DNA of 64,000 nt, taken from NCBI GenBank assembly GCA_922989275.2, contig OV277863.1, positions 45,986,999 to 46,050,998 of the forward strand. Reading direction: 5' to 3'. Below the pieces are notes generated by a model. It was not told the origin of the DNA and searched no databases. It was given only the letters and a program-made list of their open reading frames with translations. The DNA is from Gari tellinella (taxonomy: Eukaryota; Mollusca; Bivalvia; Cardiida; Psammobiidae). Made by a program: the position numbers and the translations under genes. Shown piece after piece: positions 31,381-41,816 of the stretch (the first letter of the stretch is position 1; each line of letters opens with the position of its first letter).

Positions 31381-31439
31381 TGACGAGAATTGTTGTAGAC
31401 GATAACCTTTGCGACCATTAAATAGCGTGCTTAAGGTTA

Positions 31440-32202
31440 AACGAGAAAGACTAACATTTTCCCTACTATACTAATTGATAGTATTATTACAGACAGCGTT
31501 CGTTGTGTTATATCTTCATCATGCTACTAGAGAACTGGCGTACACTTTAGAATCACATCGAGATCAGACACGTGACCAGGATCAAGAAGATCTTTTACTT
31601 ATTTATAGCACTCTTCGGTAGCAAGAACTGATAAAGGACTAATACATTACACATTATTTTCAGTAAACGACAAACGTGAAGTGTCAAATTGAATGATTAA
31701 TAGCATGTAAAGTGCTGATCTAATCTAGCCCGATCATATGTTAGGTGACTATTCAGAAAAACATGAAATAGAAGGCTTATTAAGGCTTAAGCTTAATGCA
31801 GGACAAACGTAATGCAGCAAACGGCTTTAGGAGCTGTTTGCATTACGTTTCTCTTGCTTTTAGCGGTCACTTCTGTGCAAGAATCACCATGATTCTACTT
31901 GTGATGTCGTTTAACACAAGATGGACTGTACATTGGGGCATCGATGAGTCATACGCCCACAACAAAAACAACAAATCTACAAGCATATACAGGTGTGTAT
32001 ACAAGACTTGTATATACTTACATGAAACCAGAAGAATAATTCCAAAACACTGTAGTAAACGCATTTTCAGAACATCAATAACAGTCACTTAAAATCACGT
32101 TTTCAAATTCCAATATCTGCGTACATATCCACCAATCTTTGATCGTTTTACCCGATATTTCAATTTCTTATCATTCAATCATTCACTAAGCTTCCGAGCC
32201 TT
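31440..32202. other. Unassigned stretch with one hairpin
   Basis: Near 31788..31850, TTAATGCAGGACAAACGTAATGCAG and its partner GCATTACGTTTC enclose GGCTTTAGGAGCTG: an E-like core without ends. The 98-codon open frame over it has no exon borders. Confidence 0.4.
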
Positions 32203-32437
32203 TACAGTGGAGAATCTGTTATTCTTTCCCAATAAATCTATTATTTGCAGTGCAAATAGTTTGGAGCCAGATCAGACGCCGGGTAACCCGGCGTCTGATC
32301 AGGCTCCAAACTGTTTGCCACCAAGATAAACGTGAAATATCAGAATTGTCCACAACTTGTTCTTTTCTACGTTTTAGTGCTTTGCGTTTGCGTACGTTTG
32401 CGTTTAAACGGGAAAGAATAACAGATTCTCCACTGTA
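32203..32437 (-). mobile_element. Family A MITE with short left arm
   Basis: TACAGTGGAGAATCTG then CCCAATAAATCTATTATTTGC: about 16 bases of the usual arm are missing. Core and right end GATTCTCCACTGTA are normal. Confidence 0.93.
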
Positions 32438-32438
32438 C

Positions 32439-32600
32439 CTACAGTGGAGAAGACCTTATTTCTTTCTCTTTGACTCGTTCACTGCAAACGTTGCCAAGAG
32501 GCGAATTTACAAATAGTTTGGATCCTGATCAGACGCCGCGAAACTATTTGACACTCGTATCGACATTTCTTCCGTTAAAACAGCCCTAAAACTGACTTTA
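32439..32600. mobile_element. Chimeric A-left / C-right fragment
   Basis: TACAGTGGAGAAGACC and TTTCTTTCTCTTTGAC are followed by AATAGTTTGGATCCTGATCAG, ACGCCGCG, AAACTATTTGACACTCG and TTTCTTCCGTTAAAAC, the C core and arm. It follows the previous A element after one base. Confidence 0.6.
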
Positions 32601-32814
32601 AAATACTGCAGACGACATTACCAATGCAGACGATTTTTGGTGGTAATAGGGTTATTGTTTGTGTTGCGTTTCCTGCTTGAGTCTTTCGTATTTACTAAAG
32701 CAGACGATAAAACTTGGCAGTGAAAGAGTTTAACGAAACGAAAGTAATCGCAATCGTAAAGACAATAATTATAAAATGTAGACGATGCATACGTTAGGAA
32801 AACAGTTAAGTTTA

Positions 32815-32957
32815 ATTTGAATTGCATACAGTTTAGAGTTTGTTCAGATACCGGGCTATCTGATATCTGATCTGGCTCCACACTGTTAGCAAATGAACTA
32901 TATTGTTTTAGTATAAACTCTTTTATTTGGACAAGGCTAAAGTCTTCTACGCTGTAA
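32815..32957 (+). repeat. Worn family A core and right half
   Basis: GCATACAGTTTAGAGTTTGTTC, CCGGGCTATCTGATATC, GGCTCCACACTG, TTTTAGTATAAACTC and TTTATTTGGAC match the A order with many changes. Confidence 0.6.
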
Positions 32958-33410
32958 GTGTTTGATTCTAAACATGACTGACTAATCCTCATTTTCTGTC
33001 GTTCAATCCTTCACCTTATTTTTCATTTCTTTACCGAGTATTTCAAAATTGTATCTGTTTAGAGTTCAACGTTTTACAATTTTGATCCTTTTACACCAAT
33101 CTTTCAATCATATACCTTATTGCTAAATTTTTCCTTCGACGTCAAACCATTTACCTAACAATTCAATCCACTTTTGCGTGTATTTATATACATGTACCCT
33201 TATAAATCCAATCCTTTTCTTATTATTTCAAACCCAATTCTCTGTGTAATGCAATCGTTTTAATGAACTTTTTATTGGGTTACTTGCAGCGTGTTCATGA
33301 ACATTCTCGTTATTTCGTGTGTTACTTTCTCTGCACTTATGAATGAGCACTCTCCAGAATACACACGTTCACCAAGATGCCAATCATACCTTTGTCAAGA
33401 AGATTTAACA
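32958..33410. other. Unassigned pyrimidine-rich stretch
   Basis: Repeated short phrases of the type TTCAATCCTT / TTTCAATC occur every 30-40 bases between about 32995 and 33240, suggesting a very old tandem repeat. Nothing else is seen. Confidence 0.35.
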
Positions 33411-33449
33411 TGTTAAAATAACAGTAAAACTCAGGTTTTAGCAGACATT

Positions 33450-33690
33450 CTTAGATAGCCTACTTTTGAGTAACTTACATTTGTGTAAGACAAATGTAAA
33501 GCAGAAAGCTCCTTCAGGAGCTTTCAGCTTTACTTTTGTTTTGCGTAAAGCGATCACTTATGCTTTAGCAGAATCTCAAGGCAGCCAACTTTTAACTAAC
33601 TTACACTGCTTAATGCAGGACAAATGAAAAGCAAAAATGTCCGATAGGAGCTTTCTGCTTTACGTTTGTACTATATTAAACGATCACACA
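33450..33690. repeat. Two tandem E-class core hairpins
   Basis: The first at about 33466..33556 has GTAAAGCAGAAAGCTCC TTC AGGAGCTTTCAGC; the second at about 33590..33690 has AGCAAAAATGTCC ... GGAGCTTTCTGC. Each is flanked by GACAAATG/GTTTGT-type arms and CGATCAC. A direct duplication of one E-type element, or two insertions. Confidence 0.65.
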
Positions 33691-34068
33691 TGTTCATAGG
33701 CATTACCATTTTTCTTGAAACAGTGACAGTTGAACACAAACTTTGACTATTTTCTTAGTTAACTAGTTACTGTCTGGTGTTGAGTGAAATTGAACAAATC
33801 TTCACAGCTTCACACACCACTAAAATAACTCCAATAGATCGCGTCGGACTTAATGCGCACGTAAAAATGGTTAAGTTCCTTTGAAATGTTGGCAATAAGG
33901 TTGTGATTAGCATGGGGATATCGTCGGCGAAGCGTCTGCCAGACAATCTTACACACAGGTCAGAGGCAACCAGGTCTTACCGCCGTGTGTAGCAGAGTAA
34001 AGCACGTATGGTGCCTATACAGTGGAACTACGTCGATTATTGAATGAAGGAGACTGTTCAAAGATCGC

Positions 34069-34251
34069 TTAACCCATTTGTGCCCACGATCCCATTATGC
34101 GGCGTCTGATCAGAGTCTTCACTGTTTGCTGATAGGAATTTCAATATAAAACCAAATGAAAATGAAAATTTTGACAAGGCATCCCTTGGATAAAAAATGG
34201 ACTAATCCAATATATAAACATGGAAGAATCCACCGGGCATAAATGGGTTAA
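34069..34251 (+). mobile_element. Family M MITE with TTAA ends
   Basis: TTAACCCATTTGTGCCCACG to CCGGGCATAAATGGGTTAA. The middle holds a half core (GCGGCGTCTGATCAGAGTC, TTCACTGTTTGC), GGAATTTCAATATAAAACC and AAGGCATCCCTTGGAT. Confidence 0.82.
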
Positions 34252-34259
34252 CCATTATC

Positions 34260-34939
34260 CCGCTAATAACGTATAAGATGCTTTTTGAAAACAGTATAGA
34301 CTCATATCAGATAGCTTCAGTCTGATCAGTGTCTATAATGTTGGAAGCTATTATCTTAAAGCATATCTTTGGCATATAAGTATGCGCTCTTCCCTGGAGG
34401 GAAGGGTTTCCAAAGTTTTTTGACCAGTCTAATATTTAAAAAGATTATAGATTTTTATAGTTGACGGGTTTTAAATATTAAGATTCAGGATGAGGAGGTT
34501 TAATAATGGTAGGAGCTTACTGCATGACAACGAACACATACAAAGCATCTTCAATAAATTAGCTTTGATTTAATTATTATTGAGATCAGTCTTGTAGGCT
34601 GGTCGTGCGTTATTTAAAATACTGTCCACAGGTTTTAATATGATTATAGTAAAGTTCACATATAATACGTATTCCTAAAACTTAGATGATTGGTATTTGG
34701 GTGTTTTACAATACAGGCGGCTAACTTAAACAATTTGATAGTAAAGAAGAAAACTACAAACTACTTGTTTACGCTGTTTTAAGCAAGCCTTTTACTTAAC
34801 TTTTCTACTCTTACATTTCATTTTGATAATAGCTTCCAACTTTCTTATACACCGTCAGTATGCTTTCGTTTGTGTAATAACTGTGCTATACTATCTATAC
34901 AAATCTATACATCAAATAGAAATCTGCAATGAGTGCACA
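34260..34939. other. Unassigned stretch with one worn core
   Basis: AACAGTATAGACTCATATCAG ... CTGATCAGTGTCTATAATG near 34290..34342 is a decayed D-like core. The rest shows no feature. Confidence 0.4.
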
Positions 34940-35130
34940 TACAGTAAAATCCCTCTTTGACAAGTACATCAAAGAAGTACCGGTATACTTTGTGGCTATT
35001 TAGACAGGTGACAGGTTAAAACAAGATGAAAGTAAAGGAGCTTTCTGCTTTACTTCCGTCTTGTATTAAGCAGCAACCTTCCAGAAAATTCAACCTTACG
35101 TAGTGGTCGTTATAGAGGGTTTCTACTGTA
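34940..35130. mobile_element. Family E MITE, abuts an A copy
   Basis: TACAGTAAAATCCCTCTTTG left, TAGAGGGTTTCTACTGTA right. The core has lost one half: AAGTAAAGGAGCTTTCTGC. Its right TA (35129..35130) is also the left TA of the next family A element. Confidence 0.82.
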
Positions 35131-35350
35131 CAGTAGAGAAGATGCTTTTCTCAATAAACATATTTGTGCTTAACAATTATTTCAGTTGCAAATGGTTTTG
35201 AGTAATATCAGATTCCAGCTAACCCGACGTCTAGTCAGGATCCAAACTATCAGAATTGCATAAGAAACTCCTATTCTACATTGTATTGCATAGAGTCTGA
35301 TGTTCGTTTTGTTGTTAACGGAATATAATAACGAATTAATTCTCCACTGT
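35129..35350 (-). mobile_element. Older family A MITE
   Basis: TACAGTAGAGAAGATGC to TAATTCTCCACTGTA, with a worn core (CAGATTCCAGCTAACCCGACGTC). It shares its first TA with the family E element before it. Confidence 0.8.
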
Positions 35351-35504
35351 AACACGAAAGCTTATATTGTGATTTTTTTAATTGATGCTTCATTACCAGA
35401 AGTAGGCAATGGCGGTAGAGAATGAACTCAAAATTAGTTAACTTCGTCTTATCCTAATACAACCACTGAACATTACAGGTTATATAATGCCGGTAAATCC
35501 ACGT

Positions 35505-35590
35505 TGAAAATTAAACAATATGTAAGTAAAACAGAAAGCTCCTTTAGGAGCTTTCTGCTTTACTTTCATATTGCTTTAAGCACTCATGTT
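35505..35590. repeat. E-class core hairpin
   Basis: GTAAAACAGAAAGCTCC TTT AGGAGCTTTCTGCTTTAC is a perfect stem, inside CAATATGTAA / CATATTGC partners. No TA-type termini found. Confidence 0.75.
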
Positions 35591-36224
35591 CCCTTTACAC
35601 CCTAGACAGACCTTCTATTCAGCGATAACAATAGTGCGCCTTTACTGTATTAACAATAGACAGTCTGGCTTAGCCTCAAACAGAAAATTATTAGTGGGCG
35701 TTGGCCTATACCTGGAAGATCTACCGTTCCATGAGTACTCCTGTCTTATCAAAGAAAAGGGAAGAAGCATGGATTGTGAGCATACCGCGTTCAGAGAATC
35801 AATACTCTCACTGATAATTGCTGCATAAATTGGGATATGAATGGTTTATGTAATTGGTTCACACTTTTCGTTGGCAAGGCAATGTTATTACTATTTAGGT
35901 GTTACATAAAGGCAACAAAGGTCTATAAAAATAGGCAATATAATAGAGAAATATAGTAAAAGAAGAAACGCACCGTTGCATTTTACAGGTTTAAATTGGC
36001 TGTGATATAGATATAGACTGTTTGAATTTACGTGAGAAAAACACAGAAAGAAACATTGTAAGTATCTCGTACATCAGAACAAAGCTAACCCGTTCGTACG
36101 CTCGTATATACAAAACTAGTCAGTGTTCCCCCCAAAACTACCGAACGAGTATTGAGAAGTCCGACTGAACAACCACAATATAATGATGGAGTTTAGCCCA
36201 TTCAAAAATAGTAGACATAAGCAA
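35591..36224. other. Unassigned stretch
   Basis: An 80-codon open frame starting at 35586 has no splice borders or family resemblance and is not called as a gene. Confidence 0.4.
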
Positions 36225-36300
36225 ACAGTGTAGACTCTGATGAGACGCCACATTTTGCGGTGTCTCCTTAGGATCTGCACTGTTTCATATGAAACGACTC
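36225..36300. repeat. Core palindrome, D-type bounds
   Basis: CAAACAGTGTAGACTCTGATG, AGACGCCACATTTTGCGGTGTCTCC, GATCTGCACTGTTT: D-type outer arms around a C-type centre. Confidence 0.65.
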
Positions 36301-36450
36301 TCCATACAGACAACACTGCAGTGTTTTAGAGGACTCTGATATTACTTGAATTTACTAGCAAGCGCATAGAGAGGGTTCCTTACTTGAGGGGTAGTTAAAA
36401 GGAGAAACTATAAGTTACAGTAGGCCCCTACTGCATGGTCAAACTGGATT

Positions 36451-37065
36451 ATGCACGATAAGATAACGGATTTCGAATTTGGTAGGGTGATTATAATGAA
36501 AAAATATTTAAAATTGACACTACTATTAAAATTAGTCACAGCCCTTGTAGGTGATGAGTCAAGGTACAGCTTAAGAAATACTGAAGACGTGCAATTGTTA
36601 CACTCTAGAACAAAACTATATTCTGAGTCACCATCTGTTGTTCGTGAGTGGAATTCTCTTCCGTTAGAAATAAGAAACTCGAGCTCTGTAGAATCTTTTA
36701 AAAGAGCAATAAATGGCCCAATTACCAGTGTACCTTCCTATCATTTTATTGGAAATAGGAAAGCGCAAATTCTCCATACGAGGCTCAGGACCAATTGTAG
36801 CTCTTTAAATTTAAGCCTTTTTCAAAAAGGCATAGTCGAGTCGCCAGCCTGTCACTGCGGTGAAATCGAAAGCGCGCAACACTTCTTCTTTCACTGTCAA
36901 ACATATCAAAACATTCGTACTAATCTTCTAAATGTAGTAAACCCAATTCGTCGCGTTTCAGTGAAGTTATTCCTCTATGGCGATCCAACACTTGATAATG
37001 ATACTTATAAGCAGATTTTTGAAGCAGTGCAGACATATATAGTAAAGTCCAATCGTTTCAACTGA
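36451..37065 (+). pseudogene. Non-LTR retrotransposon, C-terminal end of polymerase
   Basis: 204 open codons; from about residue 30 they match the C-terminal region of Jockey/CR1-group polymerases: a YSLRN-type segment (39-43), VVREWNSLPLEIRNSSS (63-79), FKRAIN (83-88), AQILHTRLRTNCSSLN (105-120), and a zinc-knuckle-like C134-x-C136-x7-H144-x4-C149. The first 30 residues do not fit, so the copy is truncated just upstream, as usual for such elements. The reverse transcriptase domain itself is absent, so this piece has no enzymatic function. A TGA at 37063..37065 ends the frame. The 3' region to about 37430 fits an element 3' UTR. Confidence 0.85.
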
Positions 37066-37432
37066 GAACTTTGTGTACATTACTCTGAACTGGGCTGCTG
37101 GTTTCTTCTCGAACTCGGGCATGTCGCTAGCCGAGGCGCCAGCCTTTGGATGACCAAACGCTTATATTTGTTTAAACTTTGTTCTTTTTTTTCTTTTTTG
37201 TATAACTTGTATATTTTTCTAAATGTCAAGTCACATGTCAATTATGATAAATCTGTATAAGGGGAGATCATGCAATTGCAATGCAATTGTGAACATCTAC
37301 TGTCTATAGTGTATTTCAAATACTGCAAAAGAAAGGATCTCTATAAGCATAGCTTTCGATCCAATCCTTTTTCATTATATCCATGTATTATGTTCATGTT
37401 CAATATCTGAAATAAAATATGTTTAAACCAAA
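37066..37432 (+). mobile_element. 3' UTR of the non-LTR element
   Basis: Directly follows the polymerase remnant. It contains a T-rich run and ends with an AATAAAATATG segment near 37412 and an A-rich patch (AAACCAAAAAATTAAAAT), likely the element tail. No MITE motifs interrupt it. Confidence 0.6.
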
Positions 37433-37685
37433 AAATTAAAATCCTTGCCCTTGGTGAAAAATGAAAGCTTTTCGTAATCTCTTATGCATATCCTTTAAAC
37501 AAATGTATCTTGTCTTACTGATCTGACAATATGCTTCTTTATAGAGACTGAAAAAACCAGCCCATAATTTAGTTGAGGAGTTTGTTTTACTCTTTCGGTG
37601 AATAGAAGGAATAGTTTTGATGTATCTGTAGTTACCAACCAGATGAACTCATTAAAGGGAAGTATTGATGTAGTTTATAATATGA

Positions 37686-37934
37686 TATAGTGGAGAATCT
37701 GTTATTCTTTCTCGTTTAAACGCAAACGTACGCAAACGCATTGCACTAACACATAGAAAAGGACAACTTATCGACACTTTTGACTATTCATGTTGATCTG
37801 AGTGGCAAACGGTTGGAGCCTGATCAGACGCCGGGTTACCCGGCGTCTGATCTGGATCCAAACTGTTTGCAATTGAAAAAATAGTTTTAGCGTAAACGCG
37901 TTTATTGGGAAAGAATAACGTTTTCTCCACTGTA
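37686..37934 (+). mobile_element. Family A MITE, full length
   Basis: TATAGTGGAGAATC left (one change) to GTTTTCTCCACTGTA right. The core is intact with GATCTGGATCCAAAC, one C-like change in the right arm. Confidence 0.93.
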
Positions 37935-38106
37935 GTTAATTGGTTTAATTGTTGTCGTTTTTGTATTTCAACATAAGTAAACCCTTTACCTTTATATTGA
38001 TACCAGACAGGTATATTAAACAGTTTGTACATAGCTCAGCGTCTTCAGATTTCCTTCATTTCAGAAATGCAAACTTTTGAAAAGTACACAATATGTAACG
38101 ATAGTT

Positions 38107-38482
38107 TAAAAATGTGCTCCCTTCATACAACGGCCCTCCCAACGACGACTCCCTCCTTGCAACGACCCTTGCCGCAATTCCTTCAACCCCACAATTATGT
38201 CTTACGCTTTTACTGCTGCAATATCGTCTGCTTAATTGTCGTCTGCTGTTTTTCTCAAAGTTACATATCAGTGGATATTTTGATAGAATAAATATAATTG
38301 ATATATAACAACGAGTGACAAACAACTTGAATCCAGATCAGACGCCGCGTTACGCGGCGTCTGATCTGGATTCAAGTTATTTGCAAATGTAAGCCAATTT
38401 CCCTCCCTATAGCGGCTCCCTCCGAACAACGCGCTCAATGTTTGTCTCCCATTGGGTGTCGTTGTAGACAGGGAACACTGTT
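38107..38482 (+). mobile_element. Family B MITE, worn ends
   Basis: TGTGCTCCCTTCATACAACG left and GTAGACAGGGAACACTG right; the internal GCTGCAATATCGTCTGC block and core (GACGCCGCGTTACGCGGCGTC) are intact. Confidence 0.88.
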
Positions 38483-38530
38483 GGTATTACGGCAGAAGAA
38501 TAGGTAAGAATACAGTAAAAACCTCTTTAT

Positions 38531-38781
38531 TACAGTGGAGAAAACGTTATTCTTTCCCAATAAACGCGTTTACGCTAAAACTATTATTTCCATTGCAAAC
38601 AGTTTGGAGCCAGATCAGACGCCGGGTAACCCGGCGTCTGATCAGGCTCCAAACTGTTTGCCACTAAGATAAATATTAATTATCAGAATTGTCAAAAAGT
38701 TGCACTTTTTTACGTTGAAGTGTTTTTGCGTTTGCGTACGTTTGCGTTTAAACGGGAAAGAATAACAGATTCTCCACTGTA
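38531..38781 (-). mobile_element. Family A MITE, full length
   Basis: TACAGTGGAGAAAACG to GATTCTCCACTGTA, perfect core. Confidence 0.95.
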
Positions 38782-38782
38782 T

Positions 38783-38941
38783 AACCACTACAAGAGAAAA
38801 CTGTTTTTTTAAGTTTCAGGCAGGTTGCCGCCTAAAACAAGATTACTGTAAAGAAAGAAGTTCCTATAGGAACTGCCACCTGTCTAAAATGCTATAAATA
38901 AGCCTACACGGTAGTGGTCGTATTAGAGGATCTTACTGTAC
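38783..38941. repeat. Worn family E MITE
   Basis: GCAGGTTGCCGCCTAAAACAAG, AGAAGTTCCTATAGGAACTGCC, CACCTGTCTAAAATGC and GGTAGTGGTCG, AGGATCTTACTGTA follow E with many changes. It starts right after the A element. Confidence 0.65.
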
Positions 38942-39059
38942 TTTGCAAACTGTTGAACCCAGACTGAGACACGGAATGGCTTGTTATCTCTTACATTTTT
39001 GTCTGCCACCTCAGCCAATTTTAAGTGTTACTGGATTGTATCCAACTGTATATTAATGT

Positions 39060-39267
39060 TACAGTAAAACCTCTCTAGTACGACCACTAAAACGAATGAT
39101 TTGGATTGTATAAAATACAGGTGACAGGTTAAAGCAAGGGGGCAGTAAAACAGAAAGCTCCTGTAGGAGCTTTCTGTTTAACTGCCGCCTTGCTTAAAGC
39201 AGTCGCCTGACTTAAATACCTAATAATTAGCATAATTAAGTGGTCGGTATAGACATATTTTACTGTA
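39060..39267. mobile_element. Family E MITE (reference copy)
   Basis: TACAGTAAAACCTCTCTAGT to TATAGACATATTTTACTGTA. CAGGTGACAGGTTAAAGCAAG and its partner CTTGCTTAAAGCAGTCGCCTG enclose CAGAAAGCTCC TGT AGGAGCTTTCTG. TA at both ends; GACCACTAAAACG / AAGTGGTCGGTATAG complete the terminal arms. Confidence 0.88.
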
Positions 39268-39384
39268 TTTACTTGTCGTTGGTTTGACTTTAAGAAGAGT
39301 GCAAGCCGAGTTCACAAAAGTGATACACATAGTTTAAATGTTCGTGTACTGAAATATATATAATGCTCTGTATCACTTATACCG

Positions 39385-39586
39385 TCAACCCATTTATACT
39401 AAGTGGTTTCTTCCATTCTTATATGTTGGATTGGTCCAGTTTTTATCCAAGGGGTGCCTGGTCTAATTTTTCATTTTCGTTTTGTTTTATATATTGAAAT
39501 TCCTATTAGCAAACAGTGTAGACTCGGATCAGAGTCTACACTGTTGTTTTTTTACATTTATGGGATCGTGGGCACAAATGGGTTAA
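39385..39586 (-). mobile_element. Family M MITE
   Basis: TCAACCCATTTATACTAAG to CGTGGGCACAAATGGGTTAA. AAGGGGTGCCTGGTCTAATT and TATTGAAATTCCTATTAGC precede a small core CAAACAGTGTAGACTCGGATCAGAGTCTACACTGTT. Confidence 0.8.
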
Positions 39587-39659
39587 TCACGGTTAATGCA
39601 TGTAAAATCTTCGGATGTAAAAATTTGATTGTATGCCTTTTTTTACTAAGAAAACATTG

Positions 39660-39737
39660 ATAAGGGTGTCAAACAATTTAGATCCCGTTCAGACGCCGCG
39701 TTACTGTGTCGTCTGAACGGGATCCAAACTGTAAAAT
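39660..39737. repeat. C-type core palindrome
   Basis: GTGTCAAACAATTTAGATCCC ... GACGCCGCGTTACTGTGTCGTC ... GGGATCCAAACTGT. The arms carry matching GATCCCGTTCAGAC / GTCTGAACGGGATC changes, so the stem is kept. Termini not seen. Confidence 0.7.
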
Positions 39738-39778
39738 TATGCTAGTGTTATTGAACCGAGCAGCAAAATGGTTTTTGT

Positions 39779-39854
39779 AAAGGTACGATTCCTAAAATAG
39801 TGCTTGAAAGTTTGGAAATCTTAGGATTTTCATGAGCAACGTATGACAGCTCTG
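39779..39854. repeat. Family F right-end fragment
   Basis: AAAGGTACGATTCCTAAAATAG, GGAAATCTTAGGATTTTCATG and ATGACAGCTCTG correspond to the right 75 bases of family F (compare 48290..48367). Confidence 0.75.
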
Positions 39855-40442
39855 ATACGTGTCGTCGCGATTGGCGGGAAAAGGATAAATGTCAAAGTAC
39901 AGAGCTGAAACAATAAAATGCCAAAATTATTAACAAATGTGAAACTTACAAAGTTTGGTTATTTGTTTTTTGTTTTGATTGATGCTTCGATACTGAATAA
40001 ATTAAATTAACAAGATAGACGCTATTTATCACCCCTGTTTCTTAAACCCTGCTCATACTATAAGTGCATACTAACGGTTTTGAAAATAGTATAGAACCAG
40101 ATCTGATTTGGTCTGCACAGTTTTCTAATATATTTTATAGATTTAAGTCAGCGCAATATCTAGGCAAATGATTTCCTTATTTTATTTGCAAGTTCAATAG
40201 TTCAGAAAAGAGCTGTTTATAACAAGCGGATTTTAAACTTAAACGTTCAGCCGAAGAAGAGATACATGTACCATATGACACCTGTAGCGATAGTAAAAGT
40301 TAAAGAAACCTAAAAACTAGTCGCAAAGGGTTTTGACCCAGAGGCGACGTCTGATCGGGATCCAATCTGCTTGTAAATACCAGGGAAGTCACGATCGACA
40401 GAATAAGGGCCAGTATAGGTTTTACTGCATGATGAAACTGTT
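39855..40442. other. Unassigned stretch with worn core
   Basis: AAATAGTATAGAACCAGATC ... GATTTGGTCTGCACAG near 40085 and GGCGACGTCTGATCGGGATCC near 40345 are half cores; no element ends. Confidence 0.4.
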
Positions 40443-40657
40443 TTAACCCCTTCACTGCCGTGACGTCATCAATTTTAACCATTTGTCGTCTGCCTTTATC
40501 TCTCAAATTGAAATTAGATATTTTGACTTCAGAAATATTGAAATGAATGTCAAACAGTTTTGATCTTGATCAGACGCCGCGTCACGCGGCGTCTGATCAG
40601 GATAAAAACTGTTTGCAAATAACTAGAGCGCTCCGGGTAAGGCAGTGAAGGGGTTAA
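40443..40657 (+). mobile_element. Family C MITE (reference copy)
   Basis: TTAACCCCTTCACTGCCGTG to AAGGCAGTGAAGGGGTTAA, exact inverted ends of 17 bases including TTAA. A TGACGTCA site at 40461 follows the left end. TTTGTCGTCTGCC, then the core CAAACAGTTTTGATCTTGATC / GACGCCGCGTCACGCGGCGTC, then CTGTTTGCAAATAAC. Confidence 0.92.
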
Positions 40658-40798
40658 GGATATTTGTGGTTTCCAAGGTCATATGTTTCAAAACAAACAT
40701 CAAAATGTGAAAATGTCACGTTTTTGTTTAGGAAATAACGGTTTAGAATCCATTGAATGAAAATATTTTGTATATCTAAAAAATACAAATAAACAGAT

Positions 40799-41025
40799 TG
40801 CGAAGGGAAATACGTTTTTCTTTCCCGTTTGAACGAAACTAAAAGCAAACGCAATGCAAAAAATGTAGAAAATGACAATATTGTGAAAGTGATCACGATA
40901 CCCTTTAATCTGAAGAACAATAGCAAAACGTTTGGGCACTGATTAGACGCCGGGTCTATCGGAGTGTGGCCCCAAACTGTTTGCAATTGACATAAGGTTT
41001 TAACATAAACGCGTTTAATTACGTC
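40799..41025 (+). repeat. Worn family A MITE, older subtype
   Basis: TTTTTCTTTCCCGTTTGAACG, AACGCAATGCAAAAAATGTAG, GGGCACTGATTAGACGCCGGG, a half core, TGGCCCCAAACTGTTTGC and TTTTAACATAAACGCGTTTAA. Confidence 0.75.
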
Positions 41026-41660
41026 AAAATGACTAAGTTCTCAAAACAACTGCATTAATAGTAAACAATATTCAATCAAACGTATTGTAGGTGAGAGTTG
41101 TTCGTCAAACAGAATTGTGCGCAAAGAGGAAGTGGTTCTTGCTCGCTGTCGCATAAGTCATAATTATTCATATTCGTCATTCGTGCATATAAATGCGAGA
41201 AAATCACTCAAAATGTGATTTCTGCATGGAATCTTACTCTGTTAAACATTTCTGATTAGATTGTGTTGGCCTATCTATTATATAACAAATATATTTCTAA
41301 GTTCGCTGAAAAAACTTATAAGCTCAGTGACAATGTAATAAGATCTAGACAACAAGATTTAGCTTGTAACCTGTTTTTCTTCTTATATATACACGTATAG
41401 TATTCTGTCTTTTACTTATTATATTCCGTACTTTCACCCACCTGTTGATCGAGATATTTTGGTGTTTGTATGTACATGTATGCTATCGTTTCTATGCGCC
41501 ATATTTTTATGTGTCGCGGTGCCGTATTACCAAACTTAGTCAATCAATCATAAAAGCGTTTATTGGGAAAGCGTAACTCTTTTCCAATGTATCAATACAT
41601 ATTGTCCATCATGCATTAGAAGTATACTTCAAAACGTTATACTGGCGTATTTTGATATAT
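41026..41660. other. Unassigned stretch with an A tail
   Basis: Only an isolated family A right end (AAAAGCGTTTATTGGGAAAG ... TTCCAATGTA, 41551..41591) is recognised. Confidence 0.45.
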
Positions 41661-41661
41661 T

Positions 41662-41781
41662 AAAGTCTCTCTTTTACAGCCACTAAATTGTTATATTGTC
41701 ACCTTGCTTTCAGCTGACACCTGTATTTTATATAACGATTAGCCTTCGTTTTAGTGGTCGGACTATAGAGGTTTTACTGTA
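41662..41781. repeat. Family E MITE, core deleted
   Basis: AAAGTCTCTCTTTTACAGCCAC at the left and TTTTAGTGGTCGGACTATAG ... GGTTTTACTGTA at the right; only CACCTTGCTTTCAGCTGACACC remains of the centre. Confidence 0.65.
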
Positions 41782-41816
41782 TTGTATCAAGCGACCACGT
41801 GTTGAAGTACATGTAG

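Noticed and set aside
33900..34010. Exon-like segment with GGCGGTAAGA donor on the minus strand
   Set aside because: No acceptor or sustained open frame with a protein signature could be paired with it.
35586..35828. 80-codon open frame as a small gene
   Set aside because: It starts inside the flank of an E-type hairpin and shows no recognisable domain or exon borders.
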